A DNA stretch of 64,000 nucleotides, taken from the NCBI GenBank assembly GCA_900541895.1, contig UWSI01000006.1, positions 8,065 to 72,064 on the forward strand. The letters run 5' to 3'. This DNA comes from an uncultured Actinomyces sp. Lineage in GTDB: Bacteria > Actinomycetota > Actinomycetes > Actinomycetales > Actinomycetaceae. The position numbers and the translations under genes were made by a program. A model generated the notes under the pieces. It did no database searches and had not been told where the DNA came from. It saw only the letters and a list, made by a program, of their open reading frames with translations. Below are positions 7,622-15,807 of the stretch, one piece after another (position 1 is the first letter of the stretch; every line of letters starts with the position of its first letter).

Positions 7622-9114
7622 GAGCCTCATCGATTGACATCCGCTTAGTGCCCTTAGCGATTTCATCCTGGTTATGTACCTGGGGTGCACTAAACAGAAC
7701 TCCACTTCTTCTATGCGCTGGAATATGTACAGCTTTTCTCTTCCCTTTGCTCCTATCCCCACGAGGATTTCAGGGGTTAGGAAAAGAACGCGTCAGTGAA
7801 TGCGTGCCTCTTCTCATTGTCACGATATGCCTGTGCTGTACGTGCATTGTGATCTCTTTAAGTCGCGCAACGAGCTGGGAAAACGAAGCGAAGCAGTTAT
7901 GCATGCAAGGAAAGGAACTGCGCAATGCTTCCTTTGTTTTACTGAGTGAAGTACGTGAAGGAAAGAAAGCAACAAACACGAGAAATAAACCGAGCTACTA
8001 CGTCCGTGCCCGTTATCTTGGAAGTAAAGAGCACCTGAGCTTTCTCCTTGTATCCACGCGCGAATCTATGACAACACTTCGACGCGGAGATCGAGTTCTT
8101 GCTAGTGGGACCTGCGATCTCAATTGGGCTCACAGCATTCCGAATGTGGGCGCGCTTCGAATCAAATCGTTGGAACGCCTTCCTCCAAATGATCAGTGGA
8201 CGCGTATTTCTCAAGCTGTCAGGAGGAACCTAGAAAAGATCGTTGTGACATTACCAGAGCACGCACGTGCGCTGATACCAGGAATGTCACTGGGAGATGA
8301 CCATCAAGCCAGTGCTCAAATGCGTGATGATATGAAGACAGTGTCATTTGCGCACCTCACAGCAGTGTCAGGTACTCATATGTCGATTTTGATGATGACA
8401 GTTGGTCTTCTTGCAACAAAGAAACGTCGCATAGCGATCATTACCCAAGTTTCAGTTCTCTTGCTGTTCGCTGGACTTGTTGGCCCGGCTTCGTCGGTGC
8501 TGCGTTCCCTTGCGGTCAGCGTTATTGGCTTTATTGGAATGTGGAGTAATAGGGAAGGGGGAATTTACTCATCATTGAGCACTGTCATTATCCTTGCCTG
8601 CCTGATATCACCCTCCGACGCATGTTCGTTGGGTTTTACACTCTCAGTGCTTGCGACTTGGGGAGTATGTGTTCCTGCGCTTTGGATTGAAACCGGTGTC
8701 ACTCAAGTGGGGCCGATTCCACAATCTGTGCAGTCCGGAATTGAGTGGAGTGCCAAACTCATCAGTGTCCCATTGGGCGCCCAACTAGCTACGCTTCCAA
8801 TCATGCTGTCGATGAACTCGTGGGTCAGTCCATGGGCAATACCCGCTCAGCTACTTATCGCACCATTGGTGACTCCTGTGACTGTAGGCTGTTTTGTCTC
8901 AGCACTTGCAGCTCAAATATGGCCCGCTCTTGGCTATATATGTGCATGGCTGACATCTTGGGGAACCGCGTGGATATCACTGGTTGCCTCCAGATTGTCT
9001 GCACTCCCAGGTGCGCGAATCGCGGTGGGAGAGTGGTCTGGTCTTATTACTGTGGTGCTCCTTCTCCTACTGATCTGGGTAGTGAGGGTCAAAATTCGGC
9101 GCTTCTCCTCGTAG
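7618..9114 (+). CDS. comEC: ComEC/Rec2 family DNA-uptake channel, short form
   Basis: ComEC forms the inner-membrane channel that carries single-stranded DNA into the cell. The 498-residue protein has N-terminal hydrophobic helices, a soluble OB-like (DUF4131-type) segment, then the competence domain beginning at ALIPGMSLGDD with the conserved HLTAVSGTH. Multiple helices follow to a basic C-terminus. Many ComEC proteins are 700-800 residues and end in a metallo-beta-lactamase-like domain; that domain is missing here and does not follow in another frame. The start is the GTG overlapping the comEA stop. The gene looks more AT-rich than its neighbours and lacks the CGAGGCC heptamer. Confidence 0.9.
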   Translation: MRASSIDIRLVPLAISSWLCTWGALNRTPLLLCAGICTAFLFPLLLSPRGFQGLGKERVSECVPLLIVTICLCCTCIVISLSRATSWENEAKQLCMQGKELRNASFVLLSEVREGKKATNTRNKPSYYVRARYLGSKEHLSFLLVSTRESMTTLRRGDRVLASGTCDLNWAHSIPNVGALRIKSLERLPPNDQWTRISQAVRRNLEKIVVTLPEHARALIPGMSLGDDHQASAQMRDDMKTVSFAHLTAVSGTHMSILMMTVGLLATKKRRIAIITQVSVLLLFAGLVGPASSVLRSLAVSVIGFIGMWSNREGGIYSSLSTVIILACLISPSDACSLGFTLSVLATWGVCVPALWIETGVTQVGPIPQSVQSGIEWSAKLISVPLGAQLATLPIMLSMNSWVSPWAIPAQLLIAPLVTPVTVGCFVSALAAQIWPALGYICAWLTSWGTAWISLVASRLSALPGARIAVGEWSGLITVVLLLLLIWVVRVKIRRFSS

Positions 9115-9186
9115 AGGCAAACAGAACATGCCACACTTAGAGGGCATTGCTTAAGAAATGACGGTGACGATCAGCAAAGGAGAGCT

Positions 9187-10158
9187 ATGGCAGCCAAAAC
9201 ACAATCGGCACCGGTATCTCCTACACTTGCCCCCCTCGTCCTCATCAAAGGAAGCGAAAGCTTGCTGGCAGATCGGGCATTAAGCGAGTTACGTCGTCAG
9301 GCACATGAGGTTGATCCTGCCCTCGAACGAACAGATCTATCTGCTGGTACCTATCAAGCAGGACAACTCGATGTTTTGACTTCACCTTCGCTTTTTGGCG
9401 AAAGCCGAATGATCATCATTCCTGACTTGGAGAATATGACGGATGCTTTAGCTGCTGACCTTCAGGCATATGTATCCGCACCTGCAGCTGATGTCTGGAT
9501 TTTCATGCGCCATCCGGGTGGCAACGCCCGCGGGAAAAAACTGCTTGATGCGATTGCCAAAGCGGGCTTTCCCGTAATTCCGGCAGAGCCTTTAAAGAAT
9601 GATCGAGACAAACTCGACTTTGTTCGCTCCGACGTACGACAAGCCCATCGCAGCATAGAAACTGAGGCAGCTCAAGCTTTAGTGGATGCTCTGGGTAATG
9701 ATCTGAGTGCGCTCGCGGCTGCGGTAGCACAGCTCCTCAGCGATGTTGAAGGGAAAATTACGCTTGATGCTGTGCGGAAGTACTACTCCGGACGTGTTGA
9801 AGCAACAAGTTTTGAAGTCGCGGATGCGATTGTCGATGGACGCGCCGCACGGGCTCTGACTTTGGTTCGCCATGCCTATGCGACCGGAAGCGCACCGGCG
9901 CAGCTCGTTGCCGCAATTGCAATGAAGTTTCGTGCAATGGCTAAGGTTTCCGCTTCTTCGGGAAGAAAGAACCTGGGGATGTCGCCTTGGCAAGCAGAAC
10001 GAGCTCGACGCGAACTTCGCGCATGGCCCGACCCCGCTTTGGCCTCGGCAATCACTGCAATTGCGCAAGCCGACGAAGACACAAAAGGCGCATCGAAGGA
10101 CCCACAGGGAGCAGTTGAAAAACTGGTCATGACCCTGTGTCGGCTTCACCGCGGCTAA
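9187..10158 (+). CDS. holA: DNA polymerase III subunit delta
   Basis: The delta subunit of the clamp loader opens the sliding clamp during replication. The protein is 323 residues, normal for the family. It starts LVLIKGSESLLADRALSELR, contains LFGESRMIIIPDLE and RHPGGNARGKKLLDAIAKAG, and ends with the collar helices (AIAMKFRAMAKV, SPWQAERARREL). A clear AAAGGAG precedes the ATG by 6 nt. It follows comEC by 72 nt, an order common in actinobacteria and firmicutes. The gene ends 33 nt from the convergent acyltransferase gene; a short GCACT/AGTGC stem (10160-10175) lies between them. Confidence 0.94.
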   Translation: MAAKTQSAPVSPTLAPLVLIKGSESLLADRALSELRRQAHEVDPALERTDLSAGTYQAGQLDVLTSPSLFGESRMIIIPDLENMTDALAADLQAYVSAPAADVWIFMRHPGGNARGKKLLDAIAKAGFPVIPAEPLKNDRDKLDFVRSDVRQAHRSIETEAAQALVDALGNDLSALAAAVAQLLSDVEGKITLDAVRKYYSGRVEATSFEVADAIVDGRAARALTLVRHAYATGSAPAQLVAAIAMKFRAMAKVSASSGRKNLGMSPWQAERARRELRAWPDPALASAITAIAQADEDTKGASKDPQGAVEKLVMTLCRLHRG

Positions 10159-10191
10159 CGCACTGATTGAAGTGCAAAAGTTCGGGGGATT

Positions 10192-10773
10192 TTAGTCTTT
10201 AGGGTCTTCGTTGCGTAGCCGAGGAACGCAGGTGTTTTCTGGGCGAATCCCTACTAGCCCACTATAGAAATCGCGGATCTTGTCCATGTCATTGCGGCGG
10301 TTGCCGCTCAGTCGCATCGGCTCACCCCACCCGTAGCGACGCTTCGCGCCATCGATGAAACCGGGAACAATCGGAAGATCAGCTTCCATCGCAATTCGGT
10401 AGAAACCAGACTTCCAATAGGGGCGAACGGAACGAGTTCCTTTCGGGGTAATAACCAGAACGAAATGATCTTTGGATTCAGCAAGGGAAATGATGTGCTC
10501 AACAAGGTGCCCCGGATGTTCGCGGTCAACGGGAATCCCGCCGATCGCCTTCACGAAACTTCCAATAACAGGGACGTCGGTGAGATTCTTCTTGACCAGG
10601 AAAGACACTGGACGCTCGACGGCCCACATTGCCATCACCATGTAGAAGCCGTCCCAATTTGACGTGTGAGGCGCACCGATAACCAAACAGCGATCGGGAA
10701 GAGGGGACTCAGGCGCGAAAGTCCATCTTGATAGATGCATGACAGTGTGAGCCAGTGCTTTACGCAATCCCAT
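10192..10773 (-). CDS. lysophospholipid/1-acylglycerol-phosphate acyltransferase family protein
   Basis: It probably transfers an acyl chain to a lysophosphatidic or similar acceptor at the cytoplasmic membrane face. The 193-residue protein has the HX4D catalytic motif as HTSNWD (near residues 36-41), the substrate motif GGIPVDRE, the PKGTRS motif near residue 109, and PIVPGFIDG. It lacks long membrane helices, as in the short actinobacterial subfamily. An AAGGAAAGGA stretch precedes the ATG. A TACACT hexamer on the minus strand (10803-10808) is a plausible -10. It is divergent from the MprF-like gene, so a membrane-lipid theme is shared. The exact acceptor is unknown. Confidence 0.86.
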   Translation of the reverse strand: MGLRKALAHTVMHLSRWTFAPESPLPDRCLVIGAPHTSNWDGFYMVMAMWAVERPVSFLVKKNLTDVPVIGSFVKAIGGIPVDREHPGHLVEHIISLAESKDHFVLVITPKGTRSVRPYWKSGFYRIAMEADLPIVPGFIDGAKRRYGWGEPMRLSGNRRNDMDKIRDFYSGLVGIRPENTCVPRLRNEDPKD

Positions 10774-10964
10774 GTGCGTCCTTTCCTTGTTCTGCCGCAG
10801 TTAGTGTACGTTGGATTGACGGAGTTGGACCTCTCTATGTGAGTGATCCCCCTGAAATTCTCCCTGATTGAACCCTGATAATCGCCTTCTTCGAGTTGAG
10901 CTGAGGGCAGCAAGATCTAAGATCAAAAACAGAGAATCGAAGTTTGTCTGCCAGAAGGAGTTTC
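10774..10964. promoter_or_regulatory. divergent promoter region between acyltransferase and MprF-like genes
   Basis: The gap holds TACACT (minus strand, 10803-10808) as a candidate -10 for the acyltransferase, and GATAAT near 10877 as a candidate -10 for the MprF-like gene. The GAAGGAG ribosome site of the latter is at 10954-10960. I see no small gene or strong hairpin. Confidence 0.35.
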
Positions 10965-13529
10965 ATGAGCGCTGAAAGCGAACCCAAGGCTGACGAGACT
11001 CTTCAGACGCGTCCGGCATCTGCCTTTTCGCGTGTTTGGAGTCGAAGCTTCCCGGTTCTCCTCAACTGGTTTCGGACTGCTCCATGTTCGATCATCCTGA
11101 CGCTGATCATCATGCTTGTCGGGATTGCCGCCCACTTGAGCCACGGCCACTGGAATCAATCTCTTGCCGCGCAGGGCGGTGCAATTCGTCCGCTCACCAT
11201 TGTGACGACGGTTGTGTGGAGTCCTTCGATCGGCATGATGATCAATGCTGCCCTCATGATGGCGATCATCGGTGGCCTTCTTGAACGTTTCCTCGGATCG
11301 CGAATTTGGCTTCTTTCTGCGGCCATCTCCCTTCCCATGTCTTTAGCGGGGATGTGGGCTTTCGTCGCTCTAGTAAAGGGAATCTCTCGCAGTGGTCTCT
11401 ATCCACTCTTTAGTGGTCCGCTGACAGGAGCAAGCCTGATCCTCACTGCGCTGCTTGGAACCGCGAGCGCGAAGATGGATCGCCTATGGGCGTGGCGCAC
11501 TCGAATCGGCGCCCTTGTCGTCTTGAGCGCTCTCTTGGCTTTTTCTTCTACTGCGGGGGCGCTGGCACGTTTCATCGCTTTCCTATGCGGGTGGATCATT
11601 GGCGGTTTCGCGATTGGTTGGTCGAACCGAGGGCGTTCAATGCTGGGAATTGGAGATCCCGTACGTCGAGTAATTCCCTTGGTCATTACTGCTACTACCT
11701 TGGGCGCCGTAAGCTCAATCTGGAATTTCAGCGCTCATGGTTTCCTGGCTTTTGATCGCGCTGCTTTTTCTCCCGAGCTTGCCATCCAGCAATATATGTG
11801 GGCGCTGTGCCAGCAAAGCAGCGCTCCCATGAGCTGTGTCGAAGAGATGTACGGCAATTCTTTGATGCTCTATGCTCCCTTGATCTTGGCTTCGATTCCT
11901 TTTGTGGTTCAGTTGGTTTTGGCTTTTGGTCTTTTCCGAGGCCGTCGTGGCGCTTGGGTGGGCACGCTGGTTCTTCAGAGCGTGCTTGCGATTATTGGCC
12001 TCGCACAGATCATGGTTTTCGCGCTTTCGGTGGATGAGGCGCAGGGCCTCAACGACGATGACTTCTTTATCGCTCCCATTCCCATGAGTAAGCTTCTGAT
12101 CAGTGTTGCTTTCCCCCTAGTAACGCTTCTGCTGACCGCGTGGAATTCCTCTGCGTTCCGGGTACGCATTGCCCGACGCTACTGGGTGCGCAGCGCATGT
12201 GTCATTACTGTCTGCGCTACGTTTGGCACGCTCATTGCGCTTGTTATTGGGGTTTTAATTCCCGACCAGTTTGTTCCCGAAGCGGATTTACTCAGCCTTT
12301 TTGAGGCCTACGTTGTCTCATACGCTCCTGCTGGTGCACAGTGGCTGATTGATACTCCGGTCTATGCAACAACCTTGCTTTCCTCGATTTCGACAGTCTG
12401 GATTCCCGCGCTGGTGTGGATTGTCGTCGCTGTTTGCCTTCTTAAAGTTTTCCTTGCGCCGGTTGAGCTTCAACATGATGCTCATGATGACTTAATCGCT
12501 CTTCTGCGCCAGCACGGCGCAGGCTCTTTGGGGTGGATGCTCGCGTGGCCGGGAAACTCGACGTGGATTAGTCCTGATCAACGCGCGGCAGTGTCCTACC
12601 GTCAAGAATCTGGCGTGATGCTGACACTGACACAATGTGCCGCAACTGATGACGATATTCCAGCAGTGATTTCGCAGTTTGCTCGCTTTGCAAGCGATGC
12701 AGCACTGACCCCGGCGCTCTATTCGGTCCATGAAGAGTGGGCACGAGAAGCGAATCGTTTAGGCTGGTCCACCGTCAAGGTTGCTGAGGAAGCCATTATT
12801 GATCTGGGTGATCTTGCCTTCAAGGGTAAGAAGTTCCAGGATGTACGCACCGCTTTCAATCATGCTAAGCGTGAGGGGATCCGAGCCGAATGGGCGTCCT
12901 ATCCGAGTCTGCCCGATCAACTGAAGCAACAGGTTGATGCGATCTGCCAGGCATGGGCCGATGAGAAGACTCTTCCTGAGATGGGCTTTACACTGGGCGG
13001 CCTGCGTGAAATTAATGACTCGGATACGCGCCTTCTGCTGGCTCTTGATGAAGAAGATCGCATCCACGCGGTGACCTCATGGATGCCTGTTCACTCAGGT
13101 GGCGAAGTGGTCGGCCTGACCCTAGATGTGATGCGTCGAGATGACTCCGGTTTCCGTTTGGCCATTGATTTTCTCATTGGTCAAGCTGCTCTTCTAGCGC
13201 AAGATGAGGGGTTCCAGTTCATTTCCTTGTCGGGCGCACCTCTAGCCGAATCGGGCCAGTGTGAGGAAAGCTCCGAATTGGCAGATTCACGCTTCGCTTT
13301 TGCCCCCGTTCTTGATGTGATGGGGAGCGTGATGGAACCCGTCTATGGTTTCCGCTCCTTGCTGGCCTACAAGAAGAAATTCCAGGTTCGTTTCGTCCCC
13401 CTGTATCTTGCAATTCCCGACATTGCGAACGCACCTGCAGTTGGTCTGGCAATTGCGCATGCTTATTTGCCAAATATGAGTGCAATCAGTGCTGTCGGGG
13501 TCGCAGCAAAGTTGGTGTCACGTGATTAG
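10965..13529 (+). CDS. MprF-like aminoacyl-phosphatidylglycerol synthase (DUF2156 domain)
   Basis: MprF-type enzymes move an aminoacyl group from tRNA to phosphatidylglycerol, lowering surface charge. The 854-residue protein has about a dozen membrane segments in residues 30-515. A cytosolic DUF2156/LPG-synthase domain occupies about residues 525-850 (GSLGWMLAWPGNSTWI, IIDLGDLAFKGKKFQDVRTA, FISLSGAPLA, YKKKFQVRFVPLYLAI). The start is ATG 10965, four bases after AAGGAG; an upstream TTG at 10944 would include the ribosome site. Residues LERFLGSRIW and the following helices recall a rhomboid fold, but no GxSG serine motif is present. The gene overlaps the next by 8 nt. Which amino acid is transferred cannot be told. 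Confidence 0.87.
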   Translation: MSAESEPKADETLQTRPASAFSRVWSRSFPVLLNWFRTAPCSIILTLIIMLVGIAAHLSHGHWNQSLAAQGGAIRPLTIVTTVVWSPSIGMMINAALMMAIIGGLLERFLGSRIWLLSAAISLPMSLAGMWAFVALVKGISRSGLYPLFSGPLTGASLILTALLGTASAKMDRLWAWRTRIGALVVLSALLAFSSTAGALARFIAFLCGWIIGGFAIGWSNRGRSMLGIGDPVRRVIPLVITATTLGAVSSIWNFSAHGFLAFDRAAFSPELAIQQYMWALCQQSSAPMSCVEEMYGNSLMLYAPLILASIPFVVQLVLAFGLFRGRRGAWVGTLVLQSVLAIIGLAQIMVFALSVDEAQGLNDDDFFIAPIPMSKLLISVAFPLVTLLLTAWNSSAFRVRIARRYWVRSACVITVCATFGTLIALVIGVLIPDQFVPEADLLSLFEAYVVSYAPAGAQWLIDTPVYATTLLSSISTVWIPALVWIVVAVCLLKVFLAPVELQHDAHDDLIALLRQHGAGSLGWMLAWPGNSTWISPDQRAAVSYRQESGVMLTLTQCAATDDDIPAVISQFARFASDAALTPALYSVHEEWAREANRLGWSTVKVAEEAIIDLGDLAFKGKKFQDVRTAFNHAKREGIRAEWASYPSLPDQLKQQVDAICQAWADEKTLPEMGFTLGGLREINDSDTRLLLALDEEDRIHAVTSWMPVHSGGEVVGLTLDVMRRDDSGFRLAIDFLIGQAALLAQDEGFQFISLSGAPLAESGQCEESSELADSRFAFAPVLDVMGSVMEPVYGFRSLLAYKKKFQVRFVPLYLAIPDIANAPAVGLAIAHAYLPNMSAISAVGVAAKLVSRD

Positions 13530-14784
13530 TCTCCTCAAGCTATTTCCACTGCTGCGCGTATGGATTCTGCCGATCGCTGCAGCCTCGATCCTTGCAGCCG
13601 GTGCTTGGGTGTGGTTTTTTGTCATGAAGCCGCTTTCCCTCAAGGTGCGGTTTGTGAGCGCTTGTGGCGGTGTCATCGTCCTTTTCATTGTCCATCACCT
13701 TGTCGAAAGGGTCTGGCATCCGGTTGCCGAGGGATTGGGGCGCGTGACATGGCTGTGGGCAGCTCCAGCCCTTATTGCTACGGTGATGATTCTTGTCGCT
13801 CTCTTTCGTCGCCGTCACTGGATTCGTCGTTTTCTGGCCGGGGCGTGCGCGTGGATGCTGATGGCGATTGGAGCTGCACTGGGGATCAACTATCATTTCG
13901 AGGCCTATCCCACGATGGCGGAAGTCGTTGGTGGGGGAGTACAAACAGTTTCTTGGGATGAACTAAAGAAACCTGATGATGCTGCCACTCTGGCGCGCAG
14001 TGCAGAGGGGGTGTTTGCCCGTGTCGACATTCCCGCCTCGGATGCCTCCTTTACCCCTCGACAAGCCATTGTTTATCTTCCACCGTCATATTTCAAAGAT
14101 CCCAGTGCACAGCTCCCAGTCATTGTGCTGATGTCTGGCCAGCCCGGTACACCTCAAGATTGGCTTGTTTTAGGGAAACTTCCCCAGACGATGGATCAAT
14201 TTACAGCGCAGCATGATGGTCGGGCCCCAATCATTGCTGTTGTTGATGTCTACGGTAGCCAAACAGCAAATCCTCTGTGCTCCGACACCTCGCATGGGAA
14301 AGTTGCGACCTATGTGCAAAAGGATGTCCCGAGCTGGCTGCGCACTAATCTCCCCGTCTCTTCTGATCCGAGACAATGGGCCATTGCTGGTCTTTCATCG
14401 GGAGGGACCTGCGCGCTTCAAGTGGTGACCCGTTCTCCTGATTTGTATCGCAGCTTCCTTGACATGTCAGGTGAAGCGCATCCGCAACTTGGTAATGAAG
14501 AGCGAACGATTTCGGATGGATTTGACGGCTCTCGAGAGCTCTATGAAGCGAATGATCCCGTGCATCTGATGAGTCGTAATCGCTATGAGGAAAGCGCGGG
14601 CATCATCTCGTGGGGAGAGTCTGATACCGCCTTTAAAGAAGGGCTCATCGAGGTTGATCACGCCGCGGAGAAATCGGGGATGAGCATTGAGACGCGAACC
14701 TATCCGGGTGGGCACTCCTGGAAGGTGTGGAGCGCTGCCTTCGAAGACGGATTGCCGTGGCTCGCACAGCGTTTCGGGCTGTAG
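13522..14784 (+). CDS. membrane-anchored alpha/beta-hydrolase (esterase family), coupled to the MprF-like gene
   Basis: This is an esterase-D/mycolyltransferase-type hydrolase with about four N-terminal membrane helices (residues 5-125) and an outward catalytic domain. Visible marks are IVLMSGQPGTPQDW, the nucleophile elbow GLSSGGT, a late acidic residue region and the catalytic His in TYPGGHSWKVW. The GTG at 13522 overlaps the upstream TAG (GTGATTAG), so the proteins are co-translated. This start gives 420 residues; an upstream ATG at 13480 lies inside the other gene. Esterases acting on aminoacyl-lipids (AhyD-like) are known beside MprF homologues. I infer removal of the aminoacyl group from lipid, but substrate evidence is only contextual. 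Confidence 0.82.
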   Translation: MISLLKLFPLLRVWILPIAAASILAAGAWVWFFVMKPLSLKVRFVSACGGVIVLFIVHHLVERVWHPVAEGLGRVTWLWAAPALIATVMILVALFRRRHWIRRFLAGACAWMLMAIGAALGINYHFEAYPTMAEVVGGGVQTVSWDELKKPDDAATLARSAEGVFARVDIPASDASFTPRQAIVYLPPSYFKDPSAQLPVIVLMSGQPGTPQDWLVLGKLPQTMDQFTAQHDGRAPIIAVVDVYGSQTANPLCSDTSHGKVATYVQKDVPSWLRTNLPVSSDPRQWAIAGLSSGGTCALQVVTRSPDLYRSFLDMSGEAHPQLGNEERTISDGFDGSRELYEANDPVHLMSRNRYEESAGIISWGESDTAFKEGLIEVDHAAEKSGMSIETRTYPGGHSWKVWSAAFEDGLPWLAQRFGL

Positions 14785-14855
14785 GAACCACGGCAATCAA
14801 AAAGAGATTCTTCGCCTAGCTCGGGGGCAACGGGGTGCATCAGTGAAGATCTCGC

Positions 14856-15695
14856 CTATGCTAGTTCTTCCACCTTGATCGTCAAGGACATCCAGTGAGA
14901 TTGTCCCGGGCGAAGGAGTAGTGCGTTGCGACGGACGTTACCTACTTCGACGCAGACGAAGTGTTTCCAGTCTTCGCGGTGCATGTCCGCTGCTTTAGAT
15001 TCGGCAGGATTCCAGACGATTGTCGATGCAGAGTGTTCTTTTTCAACGACGATCCGTCGTTTGAAACCGGGATCTTCAATGATTGATCCATTGCTTGTGT
15101 CGAAGATCGAATCAACACGACCGTTAGTGAAGCTCAGCGGACCTTCGTGAATACCTTGTGTATCGCGGACGGTATCCAGTTCCTTTGCTCCTTCGAGGCC
15201 GTGAACGCAAATCTCACGTACATCGGAAACATTGAAATAGGAGTGCAAGGCCTCATCGACGTAGAAAGCTTCGTCATCGGTGTTTTTCATCGAAAGCACT
15301 AGGTGAAGTTCCGCCCCGAAAGTGACCTCAAGTTTCGACGTGAAACGATGGGGGAATTTTGCCATCTCAGTGTTTGTGGATGGTTTATAAACGAATTCAA
15401 GAACTGCATGGGAATCGCTACGCTCAATCAGTTCCCACGTTGCATTTCTTAAGAATCCATGGTTTTGTGCTTCGGATCCGGGGGCAGCCAAGGAAGCTGT
15501 TGCAACACCAAACCACGGTGCACAAATCGGAATTCCTCCCCGCGCGGGCGTCGATGCCCAGGGCAGGGAACGTTCGGAGAGCCAGAGGATGGGCTCGGTG
15601 CCAGAAGGTTGCCATGTAAGGACCTGGGCACCCGAATCTGAAAAGCTCGCGTCACAGCAGTCATTGCTGGCGCGATAGACGCGTCGGTTTGTCAT
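14856..15695 (-). CDS. D-hexose-6-phosphate mutarotase / aldose-1-epimerase family protein
   Basis: It interconverts anomers of a phosphorylated hexose (YeaD type). The 279-residue protein shows the galactose-mutarotase fold: GAQVLTWQP, GIPICAPWFG, FLRNATWELI, the ALHSYFNV motif with its catalytic His, and the late VCVEVGN with its catalytic Glu. It lacks a signal peptide. I use the ATG at 15695 (MTNRRVYRAS) because the extra 16 residues from ATG 15743 are Cys/Arg-rich and unlike the family; neither has a strong ribosome site. It is convergent with the esterase gene; the 71 bp between them hold no clear terminator. Confidence 0.85.
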   Translation of the reverse strand: MTNRRVYRASNDCCDASFSDSGAQVLTWQPSGTEPILWLSERSLPWASTPARGGIPICAPWFGVATASLAAPGSEAQNHGFLRNATWELIERSDSHAVLEFVYKPSTNTEMAKFPHRFTSKLEVTFGAELHLVLSMKNTDDEAFYVDEALHSYFNVSDVREICVHGLEGAKELDTVRDTQGIHEGPLSFTNGRVDSIFDTSNGSIIEDPGFKRRIVVEKEHSASTIVWNPAESKAADMHREDWKHFVCVEVGNVRRNALLLRPGQSHWMSLTIKVEELA

Positions 15696-15807
15696 TGGAC
15701 AAGGATAGCGCGAGTAACGCCTCACACATAGCCCTCCGAACAAGGGACTTCCTCAAAAACGGCGATAAGCTAGCTGTGATACGCGTCGAGAATGTATAGG
15801 GAGCTTT

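Noticed and set aside
10965..11600. Active rhomboid protease domain at the N-terminus of the MprF-like protein
   Set aside because: The helix pattern and LERFLGS recall rhomboids, but no GxSG serine motif or catalytic His is seen.
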